Shown: positions 51,613-60,805, counted from the first letter of the stretch. The stretch is 64,000 nt of DNA from JACKCB01 sp964452775 (GCA_964452775.1 CAYVQP010000015.1:4375-68374); one strand, 5' to 3'. Made by a program: numbers and translations. The notes: generated from the sequence alone by a model not told the origin.

Positions 51613-53196
51613 ACTTAGCTCAGAAAGCATCGCCAGTACAGCGTCACGCTCCACGTCGCCACAGAGAAAGGCATCACCAATGTCGCGCAATAGGACGAAA
51701 TGTAGCCGGCCGGCGGCGCGCTTCTTGTCCGTTTGCATCGCAGCCAGCAGCGTCTCCGGCGAAAGATCGGCTGGAATGCTGACCGGCAAATTACAGCGGG
51801 CCAGCACCTGAGCAATTCGCGGCTGAAGTTCGGGCGAGCAGAAGCCGAGGCGCGTCGAGAGGTTGGCGGCGGCGATCAGGCCCACGGCCACCGCTTCGCC
51901 GTGCCGGAGCTGATAACGGCTGGCCTGCTCGATGGCGTGGGCAAAGGTATGGCCCAGATTAAGCAGCGCCCGGTTCCCCTTCTCGTAGGGATCATCCTGC
52001 ACAATGTCGCGCTTCACGCGAATCGCGCCGGCGACCAGCTCCTGTAACTGGCGCATCCCGGCGTCTGCGCGGATGTCGCGTTCGTTCCAGGATTCAGTCT
52101 CAAGCCGGGCGAAGAGCGTCGGCGCCGCGATCAATCCACTCTTCACTACTTCAGCCATGCCCGCGGCAAACTCGACGGCGGGTAATGTGGCCAGCAAGGC
52201 GAGGTCGACGATGACCAGTTCGGGCTGCTTAAACGCGCCAACCAGATTCTTGCCCTGCGGCAGGTCGACGCCGGTCTTGCCGCCGACAGCTGCGTCTACC
52301 ATGGCCAGCAGGCTGGTCGGCGCTTGAATGAGGGGTAGGCCGCGCAAATAGGTGGCAGCGACAAAGCCGGCCACATCTCCCACCACACCGCCGCCCAGGG
52401 CCAGTACGATGCCGGAGCGGTCCAGCCCGGCGTGCAGCAGCTGATCATACAGCCGGCGCACCGTGTCCAGGTTCTTATGTTCCTCGCCGGGTGGCATAGT
52501 AACCAGCGGCGCAGCCGCTTCGGCATTGGCGGCGTGCAGCGGACCCACGTTACTGTCGGAGATGATCACAGCCGGGGCCGTAGCGCCGGAAAGCGCCCGC
52601 CAGCGTGAGAGAATGTGGTAGCCGACGATCACCTCATATTGCCCGGCGGGATGCGTGACCAGCAGTGTGACGGGAATGGGGATGGGATGCGCCGGCAGTG
52701 TTTCCTGAATCAGGCGAGCTACCTGCTCCGGTTCCTGCCGGTCAGTATCTATGGGCGTGAACCTGGCGTAGGCCGCGGCTCGCTCGACGAGGAGGTCTTG
52801 AATCCGCTGCCCGGCATCGTCCCCGGCAATCAAGGGGCGCACGCTTGCGCTGTTTGTCAGGCGACTCAGAATAGTCCCCGGAGAAGCGTGGAGGCAAAAG
52901 ACATGCGCTCCTCCGGCGAGCAGCGCCGCATTGGTCGAGTCGAGCATGAGCCGACCGCCGGTGGCGATAACCAACCCTTCCCTCCCGGCGAATTCATGGG
53001 CAGCCAATCGCTCAAGTTGCCGGAAATGCGCCTCGCCGTCCTCCGCGAAGATGCGGTTGATGGGGCGTCCGGCCTGATTTTCGATCCAAGCATCGGTGTC
53101 TACAAATTCCCGCCCGGAGAGTTCGGCCAGGATGCGACCCACTGTGCTTTTGCCGGCGCCCATAAAGCCGGTGAGAATGATCGTGCTATCGCTCAC
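51583..53196 (-). CDS. aroKB: Bifunctional shikimate kinase / 3-dehydroquinate synthase
   Basis: A 537-residue fusion. Residues 1-170 are shikimate kinase: Walker A GFMGAGKST (10-18), DTDAWIE, FRQLERLAAHE and TGGRLML. Residues about 175-530 are dehydroquinate synthase: MPPGEEHKNLDTV, LGGGVVGDVAGFVAATYLRG, SLLAMVDAAVGGKTGVD, EVVKSGLI and LNLGHTFAHAIE with the zinc ligands. It joins steps 2 and 5 of the shikimate pathway. The GTG start at 53196 has AGGAAGG 5 bases before. The tail (KSRRYPPSP) is encoded by an inverted repeat and probably has no function. Confidence 0.95.
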   Translation of the reverse strand: MSDSTIILTGFMGAGKSTVGRILAELSGREFVDTDAWIENQAGRPINRIFAEDGEAHFRQLERLAAHEFAGREGLVIATGGRLMLDSTNAALLAGGAHVFCLHASPGTILSRLTNSASVRPLIAGDDAGQRIQDLLVERAAAYARFTPIDTDRQEPEQVARLIQETLPAHPIPIPVTLLVTHPAGQYEVIVGYHILSRWRALSGATAPAVIISDSNVGPLHAANAEAAAPLVTMPPGEEHKNLDTVRRLYDQLLHAGLDRSGIVLALGGGVVGDVAGFVAATYLRGLPLIQAPTSLLAMVDAAVGGKTGVDLPQGKNLVGAFKQPELVIVDLALLATLPAVEFAAGMAEVVKSGLIAAPTLFARLETESWNERDIRADAGMRQLQELVAGAIRVKRDIVQDDPYEKGNRALLNLGHTFAHAIEQASRYQLRHGEAVAVGLIAAANLSTRLGFCSPELQPRIAQVLARCNLPVSIPADLSPETLLAAMQTDKKRAAGRLHFVLLRDIGDAFLCGDVERDAVLAMLSELSKSRRYPPSP

Positions 53197-53339
53197 ATGC
53201 GCCTTCCTGCCACGTCAATGTGATCGCTATTATAGCCACGCTTGCCATAGTTAGACTCAATGAGCGCTCGTGGTTTGGAGTCGCGGGGAGCACGTGCTAT
53301 TCTGTAGCAGTCGCTTTCAGTTGCCAGTCAGGTGGAACC

Positions 53340-53960
53340 ATGCTATTTGCCGTCAAGAATTTCCTCGTACCTACTCTGTTGACCTGGGTCGCCGTCATGA
53401 CCGGCTCGCTGCTGGCCCGGCAGGCGCTGGGGTTGACCTGGAACCTGGAGCCGGGGGGGAATTTTTGGTGGCAGGTCTTGATAGCAGTTCTGGTGATTCT
53501 TGCCAGTGACGCAATCCTCTATGGGCTACTGCGTCTGGTATTGGCTGACCGATTTCTCGCGCGCTACAGCGAGTTGACCTGGTACTTTGCACCGCAGAAA
53601 GCGCCGGAGATATTGGCCGGCGGCCTCCTGGCTACGGGCGAGGAGTGGCTCTTTCGTGGCGTGATCTTGCAGTGGGTGGCGATTGGCTGGGGAAACGGCA
53701 TTGGTATTGCGGTCTCGTCGATCTTATTCGGGCTGACGCATCTTCTCCGAGAACGCAGCCTGGAACCTTTCGTGCTATGGGCGGTATGGGAGGGAGTCTT
53801 GCTGGGGCTGGTCTTTGTGTTGACCGGCTCGATGCTGGTAGCGATGTGCGCGCATGCTCTGCACGACATTGGCGGCTTCACGCTGTTTGCTCTGCAGAGA
53901 CGCACAGGCTGGTTCTTGACGCCGGGCGGCAGGCAGCCCGCGAACCCAGCCAGCGACTGA
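53340..53960 (+). CDS. CPBP family intramembrane metalloprotease
   Basis: A 206-residue membrane protein with about six hydrophobic segments. The three CPBP/Abi motifs are present: GEEWLFRG (Glu101, Glu102, Arg106), FGLTHLL (His134) and AHALHD (His172). Relatives act as type II CAAX-prenyl or bacteriocin-immunity-type proteases. AGGTGGAA precedes the ATG at 53340, better than the upstream ATG at 53220. Its TGA overlaps the next gene's ATG by one base, so the epimerase is coupled. Confidence 0.88.
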   Translation: MLFAVKNFLVPTLLTWVAVMTGSLLARQALGLTWNLEPGGNFWWQVLIAVLVILASDAILYGLLRLVLADRFLARYSELTWYFAPQKAPEILAGGLLATGEEWLFRGVILQWVAIGWGNGIGIAVSSILFGLTHLLRERSLEPFVLWAVWEGVLLGLVFVLTGSMLVAMCAHALHDIGGFTLFALQRRTGWFLTPGGRQPANPASD

Positions 53961-54859
53961 TGGGGGGTTATGAACACGTCCTGTTGACGGGCGCAACGGG
54001 CTTTGTGGGCCGGCCGCTGGTGGAGGAGCTGGTCGAAGCCGGCTTTCGCTGCACCGTCGTCACCCGCTCAGTTCAGATACCTGCCGGTGCAATGCCGCCG
54101 GGCGTGGGAATCTGCGGCTATTCCGACCCCTGGCCGGCGGCAAACGCGGTGGTGAATCTGGCGGGCGAGAGTATTGCCGGCTGGTGGACCCGCCGTAAGA
54201 AGCAGCGCATTCTGGAGAGCCGGGTCAACATCACCAGGAGAGTGGTGGACTGGGTGCGGGAAGCATCGCCGCGGCCGGCGGTCTTTCTTTCGATGTCGGC
54301 GATTGGCATTTACGGCGACAGGCCGGGAGAAAAGCTGTCCGAGGAGTCCGCGCCGGACCCGGCAGCCAGGTTCCGCGCCCAGGTGACCCTGGCATGGGAA
54401 AGCGAGGCCTTGCAGGCTGAGGCGCTGGGCGTCAGGGTCGTGCGCCTCCGGCTGGGCAATGTGCTGCATCCGGACGGCGGCTATCTGCAAGCGATGTTGC
54501 GGGTGTATCGCTACCTGCCAATTGTCAGCGTGGCCGGACCTGAGACGATGCTTTCCTGGATTAGCCGGCAGGACGCGGTCCGATTAATACGCTTTGCCCT
54601 GGAGAATGAGCAAATTAGCGGCCCGCTCAACCTGACTGCACCCAACCCAGTATCGCACAGAGAGTTTGCCGAATTGTTAGCGGCTGGTCTGGGCCGGCGC
54701 GTCTGGGGAAGATTGCCCGGATGGTTGTTGCGTCTGGGATCAGGCGAATTTGCCGATGCCATCCTGGACAGCCAGAAAGTCCTGCCCGAGAAAGCGTTGG
54801 CAGCGGGCTTTCGCTTTGCGGAGCCGGAGCTGGGGCCTTATCTGCAACGTGTGACCTGA
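53960..54859 (+). CDS. TIGR01777-type NAD-dependent epimerase
   Basis: A 299-residue extended SDR. LLTGATGFVGRPLVEELVEAG carries the nucleotide-binding GxTGFxG, and AVVNLAGESIAG, W..RRK..ILESRV, FLSMSAIGIYGD and LSWISRQDAVRLI are hallmarks of the TIGR01777 (YfcH/SulA-like) group. Its substrate is unknown. The ATG is part of TGATG with the CPBP gene. Its TGA directly abuts the stop of the convergent thioesterase gene. Confidence 0.9.
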   Translation: MGGYEHVLLTGATGFVGRPLVEELVEAGFRCTVVTRSVQIPAGAMPPGVGICGYSDPWPAANAVVNLAGESIAGWWTRRKKQRILESRVNITRRVVDWVREASPRPAVFLSMSAIGIYGDRPGEKLSEESAPDPAARFRAQVTLAWESEALQAEALGVRVVRLRLGNVLHPDGGYLQAMLRVYRYLPIVSVAGPETMLSWISRQDAVRLIRFALENEQISGPLNLTAPNPVSHREFAELLAAGLGRRVWGRLPGWLLRLGSGEFADAILDSQKVLPEKALAAGFRFAEPELGPYLQRVT

Positions 54860-55285
54860 TTATTGGCCGGGGCCGGGTAGCTGCATTTCCTGTAATTGCG
54901 CCCTGACGTGGTCTGGGATGGGTACAGACGCAGCCTGTGCGTAATCAAACATGATCATCGCTGTGCGCGCCTGCGCCACAAGCCTGCCGTCCTGACCGTC
55001 GATCTGATAGACGATATCAAAGCTCTTGCCGCCTATGCGAGAAATCGCCAGCCCAATGGTCAGCGACTCGCCCAAATAAGCCGGCGAAATGAAGCGACAG
55101 GTGGCCTCGCCAACGATTACCGGCAACTCCTGTACGGCCCGGGCGGGGAAAATGCGCCAGATGAGATAGTAGCGGGCCACTTCGAGGTAGGTGAAGTAGA
55201 CCGCGTTGTTCACGTGACCCATCGCGTCCAGGTCGCGAAATCTGACATCAATACTGGTTGAGACAGGATAGTCCGCTGCTTTCAT
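54860..55285 (-). CDS. Hotdog-fold acyl-CoA thioesterase (4HBT/YbgC type)
   Basis: A 141-residue hotdog enzyme. SIDVRFRDLDAMGHVNNAVYFTYLEVARY is the 4HBT pattern; the Asp of RDLDAMGHVNN is the catalytic residue. It should hydrolyse acyl-CoA thioesters. GGAG precedes the ATG at 55285 by 6 bases; the TTG just upstream is also possible. Confidence 0.9.
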   Translation of the reverse strand: MKAADYPVSTSIDVRFRDLDAMGHVNNAVYFTYLEVARYYLIWRIFPARAVQELPVIVGEATCRFISPAYLGESLTIGLAISRIGGKSFDIVYQIDGQDGRLVAQARTAMIMFDYAQAASVPIPDHVRAQLQEMQLPGPGQ

Positions 55286-55328
55286 CAACTTCTCCAGTTC
55301 AGGCCCCTAATTGTAGCAAGCACATACT

Positions 55329-55357
55329 TTGACGCTATTTTGGCGCACCGGTAGAAT
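55329..55357 (+). promoter_or_regulatory. Promoter of thpR, leaderless
   Basis: TTGACG (55329-55334), a 17-base spacer and TAGAAT (55352-55357). The ATG at 55365 is 8 bases from the -10, at the expected start of transcription; no ribosome site is present. Confidence 0.7.
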
Positions 55358-55364
55358 CAACCCC

Positions 55365-55937
55365 ATGCAGACCATACGCGCATTCATCGCGATACATCTG
55401 CCCGCCGATGTGCAGGCTTATCTGGGGGAGATCAGCCACAATTACAGCCAGGCATTACCTGCCGGCGCGGTGCGCTGGGTGATGCCGGATCGCATGCATC
55501 TGACGCTGCGCTTCCTGGATGAAACAGGGGAGGACAAGGCGCCGGCAATCGGATCTGTTCTTGATCAGGTAGCGGCGAGGCATCGCGCATTTGCGTTGCA
55601 GCTCGATAAATTGGGCTGCTTTCCAAACAGTAACCGGCCGCGGGTTATCTGGATTAGCCTGTTCGGGGCCGATGACGAGTTGCAAGCTATCAAATCGGAA
55701 ATCGATGTGATGTTGGAGCCATTAGGCTGGCAGCCGGAAGATCGCCCGTTCCGTGCGCATCTCACCCTGGGGAGGGTAAAGGACGAACACAAGCAAATCC
55801 GGCTTCCCTGGGGGGAGCGCGTAAACAGCTTGCCGGTACCGGTTTCGGCGATCAATCTGATGCAAAGCCGGCTGCTACCCGATGGACCGGTGTATACGAA
55901 CCGATACACCGCCCGACTTGCGGCCGGAGTAGGGTGA
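55365..55937 (+). CDS. thpR: RNA 2',3'-cyclic phosphodiesterase (ThpR/LigT)
   Basis: A 190-residue 2H phosphoesterase. The two HxT motifs are HLTLRFL (His45) and HLTLGRV (His132), flanking the usual RAFIAIHLP start. It hydrolyses 2',3'-cyclic phosphates at RNA ends. The mRNA appears leaderless: a TTGACG/TAGAAT promoter ends 8 bases before the ATG. It is followed after 4 bp by an ABC transporter gene, which is probably co-transcribed. Confidence 0.92.
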   Translation: MQTIRAFIAIHLPADVQAYLGEISHNYSQALPAGAVRWVMPDRMHLTLRFLDETGEDKAPAIGSVLDQVAARHRAFALQLDKLGCFPNSNRPRVIWISLFGADDELQAIKSEIDVMLEPLGWQPEDRPFRAHLTLGRVKDEHKQIRLPWGERVNSLPVPVSAINLMQSRLLPDGPVYTNRYTARLAAGVG

Positions 55938-55941
55938 CGCA

Positions 55942-57699
55942 TTGAGTGAGTTTGTCGTCAGCCCGGCGTATCCGACGGATCGCCGTTCACCTTTGCGCTG
56001 GATCTTTTCGCATCTCATCCACAACTGGGTGTTCATTGTCACCATGCTGGTGGGGGCCTTCGGCAACGCGGCGTTGGCGGCGGTTGTGCCAATCCTGATC
56101 GGGGTGGCCTTTGACGCGGTATTGGCCACGCCGGCGAACATGGCGGGAATCGGGTGGGCGGCGCTGGGCATTGTAGTCAGCCAAGTCGTGCGCTCGGTGC
56201 TGCAGCTGGGGCGTAACTTCTCCAGCGAGGTGCTCGGCCAACGGTTAGAGCGCGATGCGCGCGAAGAGCTATACGTGAGTCTACTGGGAAAGAGTATGAC
56301 CTTTCACGCGTTGCAGCCGGTGGGCGATACGATGGCTCGCGCCACCAACGATGTGCGTGAGGTCAACCGAATGTTCAATCCCGGCGTCAACCTGGTGGTG
56401 GGATCGGCGTTTTTCCTGTTGATGCCCGTGTTCTTGGCCCCGCGATATCACCCTTCGTTGATTCTGGCCCCGGCTTTCTTCCTGATCACCTATGCGCTTG
56501 CCCTGGCGCGCTACCTGCGGATCCTGTCACCGGTTTCGGATTGGGTGCGCGAGTCTTTTGGAAGCCTGAACAGCCGCCTTGCGGAAGCAATAGACGGCAT
56601 CGAAACTGTGAAGGGAGCGTCTCAGGAAGCGCAGGAGATCGCCCGGTTCAGAGAGAACGCTCGCGACTATCGAGATGCTTCTGTAGCCCGCGGTTACATC
56701 GAAGCGCGTTTCTTGCCGATGCTGCTATTGGGTATTGCCACGGCGATTGGCTTCACCCAGGCCATTGTGTTGCTTGAGCAGGGCATATTAGAGGTGGGCG
56801 ATGTAGTGGCCTATATGGGGCTGTTGGGTCTGTTTGGTTTCCCCACCTTTACCTCGCTGTTTGCCTATTCGCAGGTTTCCCTGGGCATCTCCGGGGCCAG
56901 GCGCATCCTGACCCTGATCAACACGCAGACCGAGCTGGACGAAAATGTGGCCGGCAATCAGGGCGTTATCCAGGGCGCTATCCGTTTTGAGAATGTCACC
57001 TTTGGCTATGTAGACGGGGTTGACGTGCTGCAGGGGATCAGCTTTGAAGTGACTCCCGGCCAGACGGTGGCGATTGTGGGCCAGACCGGCGCCGGCAAGA
57101 GCAGCATTGCCAAGCTGATTAACCGCACCTATGATGTACGCGCGGGCCGCGTGTTGGTGGATGGCATTGACGTCCGAGATTGGCAGCTCGCCAGCTTGCG
57201 GCAACAGATCTCGATCATTGAACAGGACATTTTCCTCTTTTCGCGTACCATCAGCGAGAATATCGCCTTTGGTTTGCCGGGAGCCACTCAAGATGAAATC
57301 GAACAAGCGGCAAGGGCTGCCCAGGCACATGAGTTCATTATCGGTTTTCAGGATGGTTATGACACCGTTATCGGCGAACGTGGGGTCACGCTCTCCGGCG
57401 GTCAGCGGCAGAGGCTCGCCCTGGCCCGGGCATTTCTGACTAGGCCGCGCATCTTGATTCTGGACGACTCCACCAGCGCGGTGGACAGCGCCACGGAAGA
57501 TCGGATTCAGCAAGCGATTGTGGGGGCGGCAGCCAATCAAACGACGATTCTAATTACCCACCGGCTGTCACAGATTCGCTGGGCCGATCAGGTGGTTTTG
57601 CTTCGCCGGGGCAAGCTGGCCGCAATCGGTAACCATGAGCAACTTATGGCGGAGTATCCAGCCTACCGGCACATCTTTGAGATGTACGAAGAAGAGTAA
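55942..57699 (+). CDS. ABC exporter, fused permease and ATPase
   Basis: A 585-residue half-transporter. About residues 25-320 hold six membrane helices (the ABC_membrane domain), and 350-585 the ATPase: Walker A GQTGAGKSS, Q-loop IIEQDIFLFSRT, signature LSGGQRQRLALARAFL and Walker B ILILDDSTSAVD, where Asp-Ser in place of the Glu (DD-S) is common in heterodimeric or degenerate sites. MsbA/BmrA-like; substrate unknown. The start is TTG at 55942, 4 bp after thpR; no later Met is suitable. Confidence 0.9.
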   Translation: MSEFVVSPAYPTDRRSPLRWIFSHLIHNWVFIVTMLVGAFGNAALAAVVPILIGVAFDAVLATPANMAGIGWAALGIVVSQVVRSVLQLGRNFSSEVLGQRLERDAREELYVSLLGKSMTFHALQPVGDTMARATNDVREVNRMFNPGVNLVVGSAFFLLMPVFLAPRYHPSLILAPAFFLITYALALARYLRILSPVSDWVRESFGSLNSRLAEAIDGIETVKGASQEAQEIARFRENARDYRDASVARGYIEARFLPMLLLGIATAIGFTQAIVLLEQGILEVGDVVAYMGLLGLFGFPTFTSLFAYSQVSLGISGARRILTLINTQTELDENVAGNQGVIQGAIRFENVTFGYVDGVDVLQGISFEVTPGQTVAIVGQTGAGKSSIAKLINRTYDVRAGRVLVDGIDVRDWQLASLRQQISIIEQDIFLFSRTISENIAFGLPGATQDEIEQAARAAQAHEFIIGFQDGYDTVIGERGVTLSGGQRQRLALARAFLTRPRILILDDSTSAVDSATEDRIQQAIVGAAANQTTILITHRLSQIRWADQVVLLRRGKLAAIGNHEQLMAEYPAYRHIFEMYEEE

Positions 57700-57740
57700 C
57701 TGTCCGCCCGGCCCAAATTCCATCGCCCGCCCGAGCGCTT

Positions 57741-57956
57741 TCACTCATTTGGCGGACGCTCCACACCCATCTCGTCCAACACCACCGTGCGGGCCGCATC
57801 TCCCTCGCCGACCACCAGGGTCCTATCCAACAACTGGAAGCGAAACGGCGCGGTACTTGCCGCAAAGGCCAGTTCGCCCCAGACGGAGTCCGCGCTGCGC
57901 CCCATCAGCCGCAGGCGTGCGTCATGCCAGCGACACCAAAGGACCAGCGCCTTCAT
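57741..57956 (-). CDS. Small unknown protein (71 aa)
   Basis: The frame MKALVLWCRWHDARLRLMG ... GVERPPNE has a GC-rich third-position pattern like its neighbours and GGAG 5 bases before the ATG at 57956, 42 bp after the rel stop, so it is probably a real gene at the end of the rel transcript. No family is recognised. It is soluble, with no signal peptide. Confidence 0.55.
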   Translation of the reverse strand: MKALVLWCRWHDARLRLMGRSADSVWGELAFAASTAPFRFQLLDRTLVVGEGDAARTVVLDEMGVERPPNE

Positions 57957-57998
57957 TCGGGCTCCGGCACTAGACGCGCAGCGTTGGCGCGCCGGGAG

Positions 57999-59879
57999 CT
58001 AGTCGGCCCATTTTTGCCGCTGTACGGACAGGACATTCGGCAACTTTTCGATTCGCTGCATCAGCCAGTTCAGATCGGCCATGTTAGAGATCTCAGCGAC
58101 CATGTAGATAGTGGTGATGCTGTTGGCAGTCGTCCGCTTGGTCTTAGGGACGTTGATTCGCCGGCCGCGCAGAATATTGGAGATCTCTTCAACTAACCCG
58201 GGGCGCTGGTAGGCGTGCACGACAATCGGCACCGGGTAGGTGTCCTGGTCCAGCCCCCACTCGACCTCGATCAGCCGGTCGCGCTCCGTGATCTGGTCGA
58301 GGGTAGGGCAACCGGCTCGGTGAATGGTGACNNNNNNNNNNNNNNNNNNNNNNNNNNNNNNNNNNNNNNNNNNNNNNNNNNNNNNNNNNNNNNNNNNNNN
58401 NNNNNNNNNNNNNNNNNNNNNNNNNNNNNNNCGGCTGGCGGTAATAATCTCCACTTTGTCGCCGGACTGCAGCACGCTATCCAGGCCGACCATCTTACCG
58501 TTGATCTTCGCGCCCCGGCAGCGATGGCCGACCTGAGTGTGGATGTGGTAGGCGAAGTCAATGGGGGTAGCGCCGGCCGGCAGATCGATCACATCTCCCC
58601 GGGGGGTAAAGACAAAGATGCGCTCGCCGAGCAGCTCCTGCTGCAGCAATTCGCCGTTGGCGAGCGACTCATTGGCGTCCTGCAGGCTGGTGAGCAACTG
58701 CCGGAACCAGTTAATGCGCTTATTTTGCGCGGCGCTGGAGCGAACCTCGTCTTCCTTGTATGCCCAGTGAGCGGCAATGCCTCGTTCCGCTTCGTCGTCC
58801 ATTAAATCGGTGCGGATCTGCACTTCCAGGGTATTCCCCTTGTCGTCCATAACCGCCGTATGCAGAGAGCGATAGCCGTTAGGTTTGGGCGAGGCGATGT
58901 AGTCATCGAATTCATGGGGAATCGGCTGCCACAGGCTATGCACGGAACCGAGCACCTGATAGCAAATCGAGCGCGCCAGGTCATCTTTCTGTTTGCGGTT
59001 CCTGGTCGTATCAGCCTCAATATCCGTGGTGTCAATGATGACCCGCAGCGCCTGCACGTCGTAGATCTGTTCAATGTCCACGCTCTTGCGTTCCATTTTG
59101 CGGTAGATGGAATAGATATGCTTGGGCCGGCCCACAATGGTTGCCTTGACCCCAAGCTCCTTGATATCCGCCTCCAGCAGTTGAACCGCCTCGTTGACTA
59201 TCGCGGCCCGGCTAATCCTCTTTTGATCGATTTGTAGGGCGATGCTCCGGTAAATGTCCGGCTGCAAATATCGAAAGGCCAGGTCTTCCAGTTGCCACTT
59301 CATCTGCCAGACCCCGAGCCGGTTAGCCAATGGAGCGTAGATCTGCATCGCTTCGGTAGCTAACTCCTGGCGGGCATTGGCCGGCAGCGCGCCGGCCTTG
59401 CGCAAATCCTGCAACACGATAGCCATCCTGAGCAGCACGATCCGGATATCTCCCTCGATGATCGTCAGAATGGCGCGGCGGATTTCCTCCTGTTTGCGGT
59501 GGTCGGGGTTGTGCGCCTTTTCGCGATAGCTGACGTCTGCGGCATATGTGTACAGGTTGTGCAGGCCGGTTACCAGCGATGCCACTTCTGAGCCGAAGTT
59601 GTTGCGCAGTTCCTGATCACTCTTGCCGCTCCCCGGCCCGATGGTGTTGTGCAGCAGCGCCGCGAGAATAGAAGCAGGATTCAGGCCAAGCTGGGCGATC
59701 GTGTGAGCGACTGCCAGGTCATGCTCGAGAAGATGCTCGCCGGTTTCGCGTTGCCGGTCGCCAAGGACATCGCGCGCATAGTCATACGCCCGGCGGACTG
59801 TCGAGATTACGCTCTCCGGCGTTCCTGGCGGGAACAGGTCGAGTAATTGGGTAAGCGTTATTGGCGCCGGGGTGTCCAT
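57999..59879 (-). CDS. rel: RelA/SpoT-family (p)ppGpp synthetase, interrupted by a gap
   Basis: Order: HD domain, synthetase (RPKHIYSIYRKM, NGYRSLHTAV, EVQIRT, GIAAHWAYK), TGS (RIFVFTPRGDVIDLPAGATPIDFAYHIHTQVGH) and, after the gap, the ACT domain (VTIHRAGCPTL). The frame continues on both sides of the 100 Ns, but true Rel proteins have about 150 more residues between TGS and ACT, so roughly 500 bases are missing. The hydrolase site is degenerate: HD is HN (His77, Asn78), ED is lost and the later D..HN block is replaced by I..LQD. It should make but not destroy (p)ppGpp. The start may be the ATG at 59879 or a TTG at 59903. Confidence 0.88.
   Translation of the reverse strand: MDTPAPITLTQLLDLFPPGTPESVISTVRRAYDYARDVLGDRQRETGEHLLEHDLAVAHTIAQLGLNPASILAALLHNTIGPGSGKSDQELRNNFGSEVASLVTGLHNLYTYAADVSYREKAHNPDHRKQEEIRRAILTIIEGDIRIVLLRMAIVLQDLRKAGALPANARQELATEAMQIYAPLANRLGVWQMKWQLEDLAFRYLQPDIYRSIALQIDQKRISRAAIVNEAVQLLEADIKELGVKATIVGRPKHIYSIYRKMERKSVDIEQIYDVQALRVIIDTTDIEADTTRNRKQKDDLARSICYQVLGSVHSLWQPIPHEFDDYIASPKPNGYRSLHTAVMDDKGNTLEVQIRTDLMDDEAERGIAAHWAYKEDEVRSSAAQNKRINWFRQLLTSLQDANESLANGELLQQELLGERIFVFTPRGDVIDLPAGATPIDFAYHIHTQVGHRCRGAKINGKMVGLDSVLQSGDKVEIITASXXXXXXXXXXXXXXXXXXXXXXXXXXXXXXXXXXVTIHRAGCPTLDQITERDRLIEVEWGLDQDTYPVPIVVHAYQRPGLVEEISNILRGRRINVPKTKRTTANSITTIYMVAEISNMADLNWLMQRIEKLPNVLSVQRQKWAD
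58332..58431. other. 100-N scaffold gap inside rel
   Basis: The flanks do not overlap. The missing piece should encode the zinc-finger/helical region between TGS and ACT domains. Confidence 0.95.
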
Positions 59880-59964
59880 TTGGTCAGGGTAGTTTGCACG
59901 CAAAAATAGGCGTCACCAGGTGAGCGACGCCGGAAAATGGGATCACAATGCCTAGATTAGCGAG

Positions 59965-60475
59965 CTATCCAGGCATATCCCCATCGTCGCCGTCTTGAGC
60001 GTTGCTGTTATCTGCCGGCGCTGAGACGTCATCCTGGGTGTTAACCTCGCCTTCAGCCTGAGCGCCGCTGATCCGCGCCTTACCCTGGTCGAGAATAATC
60101 CTGGACTGCTCCTGCACCGTCTGACGGGCATCAGCCATGGCCTGACCGGCTCGATCACGATATTCGCTAACACGCTCGCTGCTGCGCTCGCGCAGTTCAG
60201 CGCTCTGAGTTGCCAACTGCGCCCGCATCTCCTCCCCGGATTGGGGGGCCANNNNNNNNNNNNNNNNNNNNNNNNNNNNNNNNNNNNNNNNNNNNNNNNN
60301 NNNNNNNNNNNNNNNNNNNNNNNNNNNNNNNNNNNNNNNNNNNNNNNNNNNCCACAACCACGAGAAAGGCGATGATAGCGCCGATTGTCCCCAGGACAAT
60401 GTAGCGGGTTGGAATCCTGGGCGGTCCGGGCTCCTCAACGACTAGTTCAGATGTGATTGAGGACTGTGTGGCCAT
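59965..60475 (-). CDS. Membrane-anchored unknown protein, interrupted by a gap
   Basis: N-terminal part (MATQSSITSEL... to IGAIIAFLVVV, a membrane helix) is on one frame and the part after the 100 Ns (APQSGEEMRAQLATQS...) on another, so the true gap length is not 100. The visible C-terminus is a charged coiled-coil-like helix and an acidic tail (QDGDDGDMPG). GAGGGA lies before the ATG at 60475. Family unknown. Confidence 0.6.
60252..60351. other. 100-N scaffold gap
   Basis: It lies within the membrane-anchored protein gene; flanks share no clear overlap, and the two sides are in different frames. Confidence 0.95.
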
Positions 60476-60541
60476 GCATCTTCCCTCTGGCGAAGAGTAT
60501 AACAGAATCCAGCCGCCAACCAAAACCTGGAGCGGGGAGCA

Positions 60542-60805
60542 CTATGAATCGCGGGTCAGCGCCCAGCAGATAATCAGAGCAATCCACGAGCCCAGGCTGG
60601 CGCTGAGCAGGTGTATGGCGCCTAACTTGAGCGTGTCAATGTTGAGCAGGTCGCCGACGATGTGTCCTAGCGCAAAGCCGACCCAGGAGAAGAACACGTA
60701 GATGATCAGGCGGCGGGGAGGGCCGCCGAGCAGAAGGTGGAACCCCGCTCCATAGGCGGTGGCCAGGAAGAAGCCGAGGACGAGGCCGGATGCAGGCGCG
60801 CTCAT
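60542..60805 (-). CDS. Small three-helix membrane protein
   Basis: An 87-residue membrane protein with three hydrophobic segments (LVLGFFLATAYGAGFHLLLGG, IIYVFFSWVGFALGHIVG, LSASLGSWIALIICWALT). I do not recognise a family. Its ATG overlaps the mnmA TGA by four bases (ATGA), so it is translated with mnmA. Confidence 0.75.
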   Translation of the reverse strand: MSAPASGLVLGFFLATAYGAGFHLLLGGPPRRLIIYVFFSWVGFALGHIVGDLLNIDTLKLGAIHLLSASLGSWIALIICWALTRDS

